A stretch of DNA of 64,000 nt from SG8-30 sp963710135 (lineage in GTDB: Bacteria > Pseudomonadota > Gammaproteobacteria > Steroidobacterales > Steroidobacteraceae), in contig CAVPYY010000002.1 in NCBI GenBank assembly GCA_963710135.1, forward strand, positions 434,001-498,000, written 5' to 3'. Below are positions 47,738 through 55,747 of this stretch, one piece after another; within the stretch, counting starts at the first letter, position 1, and the number at the start of each line of letters is the position of its first letter. The position numbers and the translations under genes were made by a program. The notes under the pieces were generated by a model. It was not told the DNA's origin, did no database searches, and saw only the letters and a program-made list of their open reading frames with translations.

Positions 47738-48262
47738 ATGCACTGCCCGTTCTGCAACCACGACGAGACCAAGGTCACCGACTCGCGCCTCGCGGGCGAG
47801 GGCCGGCAGATCCGTCGTCGCCGCGAGTGCCTGGCCTGCGGCGAGCGCTTCACGACCTTCGAGACGGCGGAGCTGGTCATGCCGCAGGTGGTCAAGAGCG
47901 ACGAGACGCGCGAGCCGTTCGACGAGGGCAAGCTGCGCGCCGGCATGGTGAAGGCGCTGGAGAAGCGCCCGGTGGGCCTGGAGGAGCTCGAGGCGGCGAT
48001 CGAGCGCATCTGCCACCGGTTGCGCAGCCTCGGCGAGCGCGAGGTCCGCTCGCGCACCATCGGCGAGCTCGTCATGGACGAGCTGCGCCAGCTCGACGAG
48101 GTGGCCTACGTGCGCTACGCCTCGGTCTATCACCGGTTCCAGGACGTCGACGCGTTCCGCGAACAGATCGAGGAGCTCGATCAGCAGCGCCGCCGCGATC
48201 CCGCCACGGGCCAGCTGTCGCTGCTGCCGGGCAGCGGGCGCGGCTCGCGGGGCCGCAAGTGA
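47738..48262 (+). CDS. nrdR: Transcriptional repressor NrdR
   Basis: 174 aa, intact. The zinc ribbon (MHCPFCNHDETKVTDSR ... CLACGERFTTFE) is followed by the ATP-cone (VVKSDETREPFDEGKLRAGM; EVRSRTIGELVMDELRQLDE). NrdR binds ATP/dATP and represses ribonucleotide reductase genes. It sits between glyA and ribD, the usual gammaproteobacterial position, and its stop overlaps the ribD GTG by four bases (GTGA). Confidence 0.96.
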   Translation: MHCPFCNHDETKVTDSRLAGEGRQIRRRRECLACGERFTTFETAELVMPQVVKSDETREPFDEGKLRAGMVKALEKRPVGLEELEAAIERICHRLRSLGEREVRSRTIGELVMDELRQLDEVAYVRYASVYHRFQDVDAFREQIEELDQQRRRDPATGQLSLLPGSGRGSRGRK

Positions 48263-49364
48263 GCTTCACGGCGATCGACGCCGCCCACATGGCGCGCGCG
48301 CTGCGGCTGGCGGCGCGCGGACTGTACACGACCGATCCGAACCCGCGCGTCGGCTGCGTGATCGCGCGCGGCGGGGAGGTCGTCGGCGAGGGCTGGCACC
48401 AGCGGGCCGGCGAGCCGCACGCCGAGGTGCATGCGCTGCGGGCGGCCGGCGAGCGGGCCCGCGGCGCCACGGCCTACGTGACGCTCGAACCCTGCGCGCA
48501 TCACGGCCGCACGCCGCCCTGCGCCGAGGCGCTGATCGCCGCCGGCGTGCGGCGCGTGGTGTATGCGGTGCGCGATCCGGACCCGCGGGTGAGTGGCTGC
48601 GGGGCGCGGCTGTTGACCGCGGCGGGCATTGAGGTTGCGGCCGGCCTGATGGAAGCCTCGGCGCGCGCGCAGAACCGCGGTTTTCTGTCGCGCCTGGAGC
48701 GGGGCCGGCCTTGGGTGCGCTTGAAGCTCGCCGCCAGCCTCGACGGGCGCACGGCGCTGGCGAGCGGCGAGAGCCGCTGGATCACGAGCGAAGCCGCGCG
48801 CGCCGACGTGCAGCGGCTGCGCGCCCGCGCCTCGGCGATCATGACAGGGATCGGCACGGTGCTCGCCGACGACCCGCGCCTCGACGTGCGCCTGGCCGGT
48901 CAGCAGCGCCAGCCGCTGCGTGTGGTGCTCGACAGCGCGTTGCGCACGCCGCGCGCGGCGCGCCTGCTCGCGCCGCCCGGACAAGTGCTGCTGTTCACCA
49001 CCAGGTCGAACCCGTCCGCCACGGCGGAGCTGGCGGCCACCGGCGCGAGCATCGAAGTGGTCGCCGCCGCCGCTGCGGGACTCGATCTGGCCGCCGTCAT
49101 GCAGCGGCTGGCGGCGCTCGAAGTCAACGAGCTGCACGTCGAATGCGGCGCTACGCTGGCGGGCCGGCTGCTGGCCGAGCGCTGGTCGACGAGCTGGTGC
49201 TGTACCTGGCGCCGGTCATGCTGGGTGGCGACGGGCGGCCGCTGGCGGGATTCAGCGGTATTGCCGGCATGCAGGACCGGCTGCAATTCGGCCTCGTCGA
49301 AACGCGTCGGGTCGGGCCGGACCTGCGGCTGACGCTGCATCCAGGGGCCGGGGAGAAGCGCTGA
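48259..49364 (+). CDS. ribD: Bifunctional riboflavin deaminase/reductase RibD (one frameshift)
   Basis: Start GTG overlapping the nrdR stop. The N-terminal deaminase has HAEVHALRAAGERARGATAY and the zinc motif LEPCAHHGRTPPCAEALIAA. The reductase domain has VRLKLAASLDGRTALASGES and IMTGIGTVLADDPRLDVR, and ends LVLYLAPVMLGGDGRPLAG after the shift. One missing C near 49182 (AER then LVDELVLYLAP) breaks the frame; repairing it gives 368 aa. It catalyses the second and third steps of riboflavin synthesis. The stop overlaps the ribE start. Confidence 0.95.
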
Positions 49365-49957
49365 TGTTCACCGGTATCGTCGCGGCGGTCGGCCGCATCA
49401 GGGACGTCGTGCCACGCGGTGGCGACGTGGAACTGGTCATCGACACGCGGGGACTGGACCTCGCCGGCGTCGCGGTCGGCGACAGCATCGCCGTCAGCGG
49501 CGCGTGCCTGACCGCCACCCGGCTGGAGGGCGCTGCCTTTGCCGCCGACGTCTCGCGCGAGACGCTGTCGCAGACGACGCTCGGAGCCCTCGGCGCCGGG
49601 GCGGCGGTGAACCTGGAGCCGGCGCTGCGCGCGGGCGATGCGCTCGGCGGGCACTACGTCACCGGTCACGTCGACGGGATCGCGACCGTTGCCGACGTGC
49701 GCGCCGAGGCACGCTCGTGGCGGCTGCGTATCGAGGTACCGGAGGCGCTCGCGCGCTACATCGCGCCCAAGGGATCGGTCACGGTCGACGGCGTCAGCCT
49801 GACCGTCAACGAGGTCGAGGGCCGCGTGTTCGGCGTCAACCTGATTCCGCACACGGTCGAGGTGACGACGCTCGGTGCGCTGCGGGTGGGGTCCGCGGTC
49901 AACCTCGAGGTCGACATCATCGCTCGCTACCTGGAACGGCTGGTCGCTGCGCGCTGA
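49364..49957 (+). CDS. ribE: Riboflavin synthase (alpha subunit)
   Basis: 197 aa, intact. It begins MFTGIVAAVGRI, followed by two duplicated lumazine-binding barrels: GDSIAVSGACLTAT with FAADVSRETLSQTTLG, then GHYVTGHVDGIATV and GSVTVDGVSLTVNEV with FGVNLIPHTVEVTTLG. It dismutates two 6,7-dimethyl-8-ribityllumazine molecules to riboflavin. It overlaps ribD by one base. Confidence 0.96.
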   Translation: MFTGIVAAVGRIRDVVPRGGDVELVIDTRGLDLAGVAVGDSIAVSGACLTATRLEGAAFAADVSRETLSQTTLGALGAGAAVNLEPALRAGDALGGHYVTGHVDGIATVADVRAEARSWRLRIEVPEALARYIAPKGSVTVDGVSLTVNEVEGRVFGVNLIPHTVEVTTLGALRVGSAVNLEVDIIARYLERLVAAR

Positions 49958-50147
49958 CCCTGCGGCTGTCGACCGACTTGACAGCCGGGTCCGCGAAAAC
50001 GGTCGCACGGGTCTGGACCGCTCGCCAACACACTGATCCGGATGCGACTGCCGAATCCCGGCACGGCTCTTGCTGCGTCTCCCCTCGAGTTCCGGTGCCG
50101 GGTCGCGGGGCCCTGCTCAGGCGGTTCCTGGCCGTGGGGGGAGAGTC

Positions 50148-50222
50148 ATGCTGAACCGATTCCTCGACCGGATCGTGCTGGCCGCCGCCGTCCTCGCCAG
50201 CGTCATCTTCGCGAAATCCTGA
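50148..50222 (+). CDS. Candidate 24-aa single-pass membrane peptide
   Basis: In the 360-bp ribE-ribBA spacer (49958-50317) an ATG follows a strong purine tract (GGGGGGAGAG, 4 bp away). It encodes MLNRFLDRIVLAAAVLASVI then FAKS and a stop. One hydrophobic helix is flanked by charged ends, as in many small membrane proteins. The rest of the spacer shows no gene and no FMN-riboswitch motifs. There is no homology evidence, so it could be chance, but the ribosome-binding site is among the best in the neighbourhood. Confidence 0.35.
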   Translation: MLNRFLDRIVLAAAVLASVIFAKS

Positions 50223-50317
50223 CCCGCCAGGCGCCCCCGGCGGGCGCCGTGGCGCGCGGACCGGCCGGCCGGTAACATGCCGGATTGCCCCGCCGCCGGG
50301 CGCATTCGCGGCGAATC

Positions 50318-51426
50318 ATGGCCGAACTGCACAACATCGAGGAACTGCTCGCCGACCTGCGCCGCGGCCGCATGGTCGTCGTGGTCGACGACGAGGATCG
50401 CGAGAACGAGGGCGACCTGGTCATGGTCGCCGAGAAAGTGCGCCCGGAGGACATCAACTTCATGGCGCGCTACGGGCGCGGCCTGATCTGCCTGACGCTC
50501 GACCCGCGACCGCTGCCGCCAGCTGCGCCTGCCGCTCATGGTGAGCGAGACCGATCCCGAGCATCTGCACCAACTTCACCGTCAGCATCGAGGCCGCGGA
50601 GGGCGTCACGACCGGCATCTCCGCCTACGACCGCGCTCACACGGTGCGCACGGCCGTGCGCCCGGACGCGCGCCCGGAGGACCTGCGCCAGCCCGGGCAC
50701 ATCTTCCCGCTGATGGCGCAGCCGGGCGGGGTGCTGACCCGCGCCGGGCACACCGAGGCGGGCTGCGACCTGGCGCGGCTCGCCGGCTGCGAGTCGGCCG
50801 CGGTGATCGTCGAGATCCTCAATGAAGACGGCACGATGGCGCGCCGGCCGGACCTCGAGAAATTCGCGGCGGCGCACGATCTCAAGATCGGCAGCATCGC
50901 CGACCTGATCCGCTATCGCCTCGACAAGGAGCGCTCCGTCGAGCGCGTCGCCGACCAGGTCGTGCAGACCGAGTTCGGCCCGTTCCGCATGTGCTGGTAC
51001 GAGGACCACGTGCACCGCACCGTGCACGTCGCGCTGGTGCGCGGCGACATCACCGGCCCGGTGCCGCCGCTGGTGCGGGTGCACCTGAAGGACACCCTGC
51101 GCGACGTGATCGGGGTGCGTACCGAGACGGTGGGCTGGACCCTGCACGGCGTCATGCGGCGCATCGCCGATGAAGACAACGGCATCGTCATCGTCCTGCG
51201 CCAGCACGAGTCGGCGCGCGACATCATGGCGGCGGTAGCGAGTCTCGATGCCGGCCACGAGCCCCCGGCGCATCCCCAGGAGGGCGGCACGGTGCTGCGC
51301 ACCTACGGCATCGGCGCCCAGATCCTCAAGGATCTCGGGGTGCGCCGCATGCGGGTGCTGTCCTCGCCCAAGCAGATGCTCGGCATCTCGGCCTTCGGGC
51401 TCGAGGTGAGCGGCTACGTCGATTGA
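50318..51426 (+). CDS. ribBA: 3,4-dihydroxy-2-butanone-4-phosphate synthase with degenerate GCH2-like domain, RibBX type (two frameshifts)
   Basis: 368 aa after removing inserted bases near 50501 and 50570. The N-terminal RibB domain has the acidic VVVDDEDRENEGDLVMVAEK, TLTRDRCRQLRLPLM in the corrected frame, and AGHTEAGCDLARLAGC. The C-terminal domain resembles GTP cyclohydrolase II but lacks the zinc Cys cluster expected after VRVH; it reads VRVHLKDTLRDVIGVRTETV with no cysteines. It therefore probably makes only the butanone phosphate, as in the RibBX proteins of other gammaproteobacteria. An active RibA must be encoded elsewhere. Confidence 0.92.
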
Positions 51427-51438
51427 TATACTCGCGCC

Positions 51439-51916
51439 ATGGATAACCTCAGGAAAGTCGAAGGCGACCTCATGGTCCGCGACCTGCGATTCGCGGTGGT
51501 CGCGGCGCGGTTCAACGAGACCGTGGTCGAGGGGCTGGTGCGTGGCGCGGTCGATGCGCTGCGCCGTCACGGCGCCGACGACAAGCAGATCGCGCTGGTA
51601 CGCGTGCCGGGCGCGTTCGACATGCCCGTGGTCGTGCGCCGCCTGGCCCAGTCGCGCCACTACGACGCGATCGTCGCGTTGGGCGCGGTGATTCGCGGCG
51701 CAGACGGCGCACTTCGACTTCGTGGCCGGCGAGTGCGCGTCGGGCCTCGCCCGGGTGGCGCAGGAGACCGGCGTGCCGGTGACCCTCGGCGTGCTCACCA
51801 CCGAGACGGCCGAGCAGGCCATGGATCGCGCCGGCGGCAAGGCTGGCAATAAAGGCGCCGACGCGGCGCTGGCGGCCATCGAGCTCGCCAACCTGCTGCG
51901 CCGGCTGGAGGCCTGA
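51439..51916 (+). CDS. ribH: 6,7-dimethyl-8-ribityllumazine synthase (one frameshift)
   Basis: 158 aa after removing one inserted base near 51702. It reads LRFAVVAARFNETVVEGLVR, VPGAFDMPVVVRRLAQ, YDAIVALGAVIRGATAHFDF (corrected) and VPVTLGVLTTETAEQAMDRA with GNKGADAALAAIELANLL. It forms the icosahedral capsid enzyme upstream of riboflavin synthase. There is no Shine-Dalgarno before the ATG, but TGATATACT, an extended -10 element, lies immediately before it. nusB begins two bases after its stop. Confidence 0.94.
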
Positions 51917-51917
51917 C

Positions 51918-52364
51918 GTGGCGTCTGCGCGCCAGAGCCTGTCGCGGACCCGCAGCACCGCGCGGAGGCTGGCGCTGCAGGCGCTCTACCAGTGGCAGCT
52001 CGGCGGGCAGCCCTGGCAGGACCTCTACCAGCAATTCTCCGAGGACCCGGATTTCGCCCAGGCGGACGCCGAGTTCTTCAAGGCGGCGCTGTCGGCCATC
52101 TGCACCCAGTCCGCTGCGCTGGACCAGGAACTCGCCCACCACAGCCAGCTGGCGCCCGCGCAGCTCGATCCGGTGGAGCACGCCCTGCTCTATGTCGGCC
52201 TGTGGGAGCTCATGCATCGCCCGGACGTGCCGTATCGCGTGGTGCTCAACGAGGCGGTCGGGCTGGCGCGGCGCTACGGCGCCACCGACGGGCACAAGTT
52301 CGTCAATGCCGTGCTCGATCGCGCCTCCCGGGTGCATCGGGCGCCCGAGCGCGGCGCCGCCTGA
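51918..52364 (+). CDS. nusB: Transcription antitermination factor NusB
   Basis: 148 aa from GTG at 51918. The start STARRLALQALYQWQLGGQP and the end RVVLNEAVGLARRYGATDGH with KFVNAVLDRASR are diagnostic of NusB, which binds boxA RNA with NusE (S10) in rRNA antitermination. The ribH-nusB-thiL order is widespread in proteobacteria. Confidence 0.95.
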   Translation: MASARQSLSRTRSTARRLALQALYQWQLGGQPWQDLYQQFSEDPDFAQADAEFFKAALSAICTQSAALDQELAHHSQLAPAQLDPVEHALLYVGLWELMHRPDVPYRVVLNEAVGLARRYGATDGHKFVNAVLDRASRVHRAPERGAA

Positions 52365-52387
52365 ACGGCGCCAGCGGCGTCCCGCCC

Positions 52388-53339
52388 ATGCCGACCGCCG
52401 GCGAGTTCGAGCTGATCGAACGTTTCCTGTCCCGCCTCGGCGCCCCGCGACCGGACGTGTTGCGCGGTGTGGGCGATGACGCGGCCGTGGTGCGGCCGCC
52501 GGCCGATACCGACCTCGCGCTGGCCGCGGACACGCTGGTCGGCGGCAGGCATTTCCCGATGGATCTGGCGGCCGCCGACGTGGGCCACCGCGCGCTCGCG
52601 GTCAATCTGAGCGATCTCGCCGCGATGGGCGCCGAGCCGGCCTGGGCCTTGTTGACGCTCACGCTGCCCGCCGGCGACCCGGCCTGGGTGGAGTCGTTCG
52701 CGGCGGGTCTCGACGAGCTGGCGCGACGTGCCGGCGTGGCCGTCGTCGGCGGCGACACCACGGCCGGGCCACTGTGCATTTCGGTCGCCGTGACCGGCTT
52801 TCTGCCGCGCGGCGCGGCGCTCACCCGCAGTGGCGCGCAGCCGGGCGACTCGGTCTGGGTCAGCGGCCGGCCCGGCGACGCCGCCGCCGGTCTCGCGGTC
52901 ATCCAGCGGCAGCTGGCCGGGCCGGCGGAGGCGTGCGCCGCCCTCGAGTCGCGCTTCCGGCGGCCCACGGCGCGCGTCGCGCTCGGCCGCGCGCTGCTCG
53001 GCCGTGCCAGCGCCTGCATCGACGTTTCCGACGGACTCGCCGGCGACCTCGGCAAGCTGTGTGCGGCGAGCGGCGTCGCGGCGGACATCGATGCCAGCCT
53101 GCTGCCGCTGTCCGCGGAACTCCTCGCGGTGGCCGGCGCGGAGCGTGCCCGATATCTCGCGCTGGCGGGCGGCGACGACTACGAGCTGCTGTTCACGCTG
53201 CCCGCGGGCGTCGACGCGCCCTCGGTCGACGGCGTGCCGGTCACCCGCATCGGCAGCGTCCAGGCGGGCAGCCGGGGTCACGCTCGACGGGCGTGCTCCC
53301 GGCCGCGAACTCGGTCACGGTTTCGACCACTTCGGGTAG
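52388..53339 (+). CDS. thiL: Thiamine-monophosphate kinase (one frameshift near the 3' end)
   Basis: 316 aa after correction. It reads FELIERFLSRLGAPRPDVLR, GVGDDAAVVRPPADTDLALA with the Mg-binding DDAA, GHRALAVNLSDLAAMGAEPA, GGDTTAGPLCISVAVTGFLP and CIDVSDGLAGDLGKLCAASG. Near 53273 one extra G in a G run shifts the frame. The true end is TLDGRAPGRELGHGFDHFG at 53339. Uncorrected, the frame runs straight into the downstream kinase. It makes thiamine pyrophosphate from the monophosphate. Confidence 0.93.
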
Positions 53340-53470
53340 CGCGGGGCGAGCCCCCGGCGAAGCGGGACCTGCATCACTGTTGCGCTGCATTTGACCGAAT
53401 ACGCTTGCGGCCAGCCTCGGGAGGTCGTCCACGGACGCTCCCCAACAGACTTGAACAGGGCAGGGCCGTT

Positions 53471-54790
53471 TTGGTCGCAACGCTTCCTATCGTCCAGCGC
53501 CCCGGCGCCGTTTCGCGCACGCCGGAGCGACTCGGCAAATATGACGTAATACGCGAGGTGGGTCGCGGCTCGACGGGCACGGTCTACCTGTCGCACGACC
53601 CGTACTACGGGCGCGACGTCGCCATCAAGGTCTATCGAGTCGGCGTCGACGACGATCCCGAGCGGGTGCGGGTGGCGCGCAAGATGTTCCTCTCCGAGGC
53701 CCACATGGTGGGGATGCTGCAGCATCCGAACATCATGCCGATCTACGATGCGGGCGAAGAGGAAGGTCTCTACTACATCGTCACCGAGTTCGTGCATGGC
53801 GCCCGCACCCTGGCGTCCTACACCCGTCCCGACAACCTGCTGCCGCTCGACGACGTCGTCGGCATCATGTTCAAGTGCGCCAAGGCGCTGCACTACGCGC
53901 ATTCCCGCGGGGTCATCCACCGCGACATCAAGCCCAGCAACCTGATGCTCACCACCGACAGCGACGTGCGCATCATCGACTTCGGCATCGCGCTGCTCGC
54001 CAATGCCGACATCTCGCGCATCGAGGGCATTGCCGGGTCGCCCAGCTACATGTCTCCAGAGCAGGTGCAGTCGCAGGACATCACCGGCCGGACCGACCTG
54101 TATGCGCTCGGCGCGGTGATGTACGAGCTGCTCACCGGATTCCGGCCGTTCCGGGCGGGCACGCTCGCCAAGCTTCTGCACCAGATCGTCTACGCGACGC
54201 CGGCGCCGATCCACACCCTGCGTCGCGACGTGCCGGTGGAGCTCGAGGAAGTGCTCGGCACGGTCATGCACAAGGAGTCCGAGCGGCGCTACAAGAACGG
54301 CGCGGACTTCGCCGCCGCGCTGGCGCGGGTGCATTCGCAGCTGCGCGCCAACACCCACCGCATCGACCGCCAGGAACACTTCGCGCTGCTGCGCAAGCTG
54401 GCCTTCTTCCACGATTTCTCGGCGGCCGAGATCTGGGAGGTGCTGCGCGCCGGCGCCTGGCACCAGTACGGCAACGAAGAGGAAATCGTCAAGGAAGGCG
54501 CCATCGACGACCGCTTCTACGTGATCGTCTCCGGCCAGTGCCGGGTCGAGCGCAATGGCCGTGCCGTCGGCAAGCTGGAGACCGGCAGCTGCTTCGGCGA
54601 AACCAGCTACGTCCGCGGCGCCAAGCGGCAGGCCTCGATCGTCGCCGACAGCGACGTGACCATCCTGCAGGTGAGCTCGACGCTGCTCGAGCAGTCCTCG
54701 CCGGCCTGCCAGCTGCGCTTCAACCAGGTCTTCCTGAAGTCGCTGATCTCGCGGCTGCAGTCGGGCGAAGCCGCGATCAGCGGCTCCTGA
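53471..54790 (+). CDS. Ser/Thr protein kinase with C-terminal cyclic-nucleotide-binding domain
   Basis: About 439 aa from the likely TTG at 53471; no ATG or GTG precedes the domain. The Hanks kinase has glycine loop EVGRGSTGTVYLSHD, Lys in VAIKVYRVGVDDD, catalytic loop VIHRDIKPSNLML, IIDFGIALL and GSPSYMSPEQVQSQ. After the kinase comes a Crp-like effector domain (REHF-type helix, then WHQYGNEEEIVKEGAIDDRF, YVIVSGQCRVERNGRAVGKL, CFGETSYVRGAKRQASIVAD). There is no HTH and no membrane segment. A cytoplasmic kinase controlled by a small ligand is the simplest reading. The 131 bp upstream hold no gene. It is convergent with folE2. Confidence 0.88.
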   Translation: MVATLPIVQRPGAVSRTPERLGKYDVIREVGRGSTGTVYLSHDPYYGRDVAIKVYRVGVDDDPERVRVARKMFLSEAHMVGMLQHPNIMPIYDAGEEEGLYYIVTEFVHGARTLASYTRPDNLLPLDDVVGIMFKCAKALHYAHSRGVIHRDIKPSNLMLTTDSDVRIIDFGIALLANADISRIEGIAGSPSYMSPEQVQSQDITGRTDLYALGAVMYELLTGFRPFRAGTLAKLLHQIVYATPAPIHTLRRDVPVELEEVLGTVMHKESERRYKNGADFAAALARVHSQLRANTHRIDRQEHFALLRKLAFFHDFSAAEIWEVLRAGAWHQYGNEEEIVKEGAIDDRFYVIVSGQCRVERNGRAVGKLETGSCFGETSYVRGAKRQASIVADSDVTILQVSSTLLEQSSPACQLRFNQVFLKSLISRLQSGEAAISGS

Positions 54791-54800
54791 CCACCTGTCC

Positions 54801-55631
54801 TCAGCCGCCAGCCGCGCGGTGGCGCTTGTCGTGCTCGATCAGCGCGTACGCGGAGTGGTTGTGGATTGACTCGAAGTTCTCCGCCTCGATGGTATAGGCG
54901 TCGATGCGCGGGTCGTCGTTCAGACGCATCGCGATGTCGCGCACCAGGTCCTCGACGAACTTGGGGTTGTCATAGGCACGCTCGGTGACATGCTTCTCGT
55001 CCGGGCGCTTGAGAATTCCGTAGACCTCGCAAGACGCTTCGCGCTCGGCGATGTCGATCAGCTCCTCGATCCAGACGTGGTCGTTCAGCTCCGCGGTGAT
55101 CGTGACATGCGACCGCTGGTTGTGCGCACCGTAGTCGCTGATGCCCTTTGAGCAGGGGCACAGGCTGGTGACCGGCACCGTCACCCGCAGCTGCAGTTCC
55201 GTGCGCCCGCCGCGGTGCTCGCCGATCAGCATGGCGCGATAGTCCATCAGGCTCTCGACGCCGGAGACCGGCGCCTTCTTCATGACGAAGAAGGGAAACG
55301 ACATCTCGATGTGCCCGGCCTCGGAATCGAGGTACGCGGCCGTTTCCCCCAGCATGGCGCGGAAGGACTCCACCGATATCTCGCGCTCGTGGCGATGCAG
55401 GATCTCGACGAACCGCGACATGTGCGTGCCCTTGAAGTCGTGCGGCAGGTACACGGACATGTTGAAAGTCGCAACGGTGTGCTGCTCGCCGCCGGCGCGG
55501 TCGCGGATGCGCACCGGATGGTACAGGTCCTTCACGCCGACCTTGTTGATCGGGATGCGGCGCGTGTCGGCGCGTCCCTGTACGTCTTCGATGCCGGCGT
55601 CGGCCGGCGTGTTGGCTGTCGCAGAAGTCAT
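54801..55631 (-). CDS. folE2: GTP cyclohydrolase I type IB (FolE2)
   Basis: 276 aa. It reads VGVKDLYHPVRIRDRAGGEQ, TVATFNMSVYLPHDFKGTHM, SRFVEILHRHE and VTVPVTSLCPCSKGISDYGA, where the conserved CPCS carries the metal ligand Cys. It ends with ENFESIHNHSAYALIEH. FolE2 is the metal-flexible alternative to FolE, used when zinc is limiting or as the only enzyme. It makes 7,8-dihydroneopterin triphosphate for folate and queuosine. Intact frame. Confidence 0.95.
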   Translation of the reverse strand: MTSATANTPADAGIEDVQGRADTRRIPINKVGVKDLYHPVRIRDRAGGEQHTVATFNMSVYLPHDFKGTHMSRFVEILHRHEREISVESFRAMLGETAAYLDSEAGHIEMSFPFFVMKKAPVSGVESLMDYRAMLIGEHRGGRTELQLRVTVPVTSLCPCSKGISDYGAHNQRSHVTITAELNDHVWIEELIDIAEREASCEVYGILKRPDEKHVTERAYDNPKFVEDLVRDIAMRLNDDPRIDAYTIEAENFESIHNHSAYALIEHDKRHRAAGG

Positions 55632-55747
55632 GGCGGGTCCAGGGGAATGTCCGGCCTCGCGGGTGGCCCGAGGCGATCCGGTGGCCGGGCGGGCCAGTTT
55701 GCAGCTAGCCCGCTACTTTACACCAGAATGCCCGGCGGCCGGCCGCC

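Noticed and set aside
49958..50317. Possible FMN riboswitch upstream of ribBA
   Set aside because: The spacer contains a GTCCGCGA string like part of the FMN element, but the other conserved blocks (AGGGTGAAATTCCC and the final GGGGCCGACGGT type segment) are absent.
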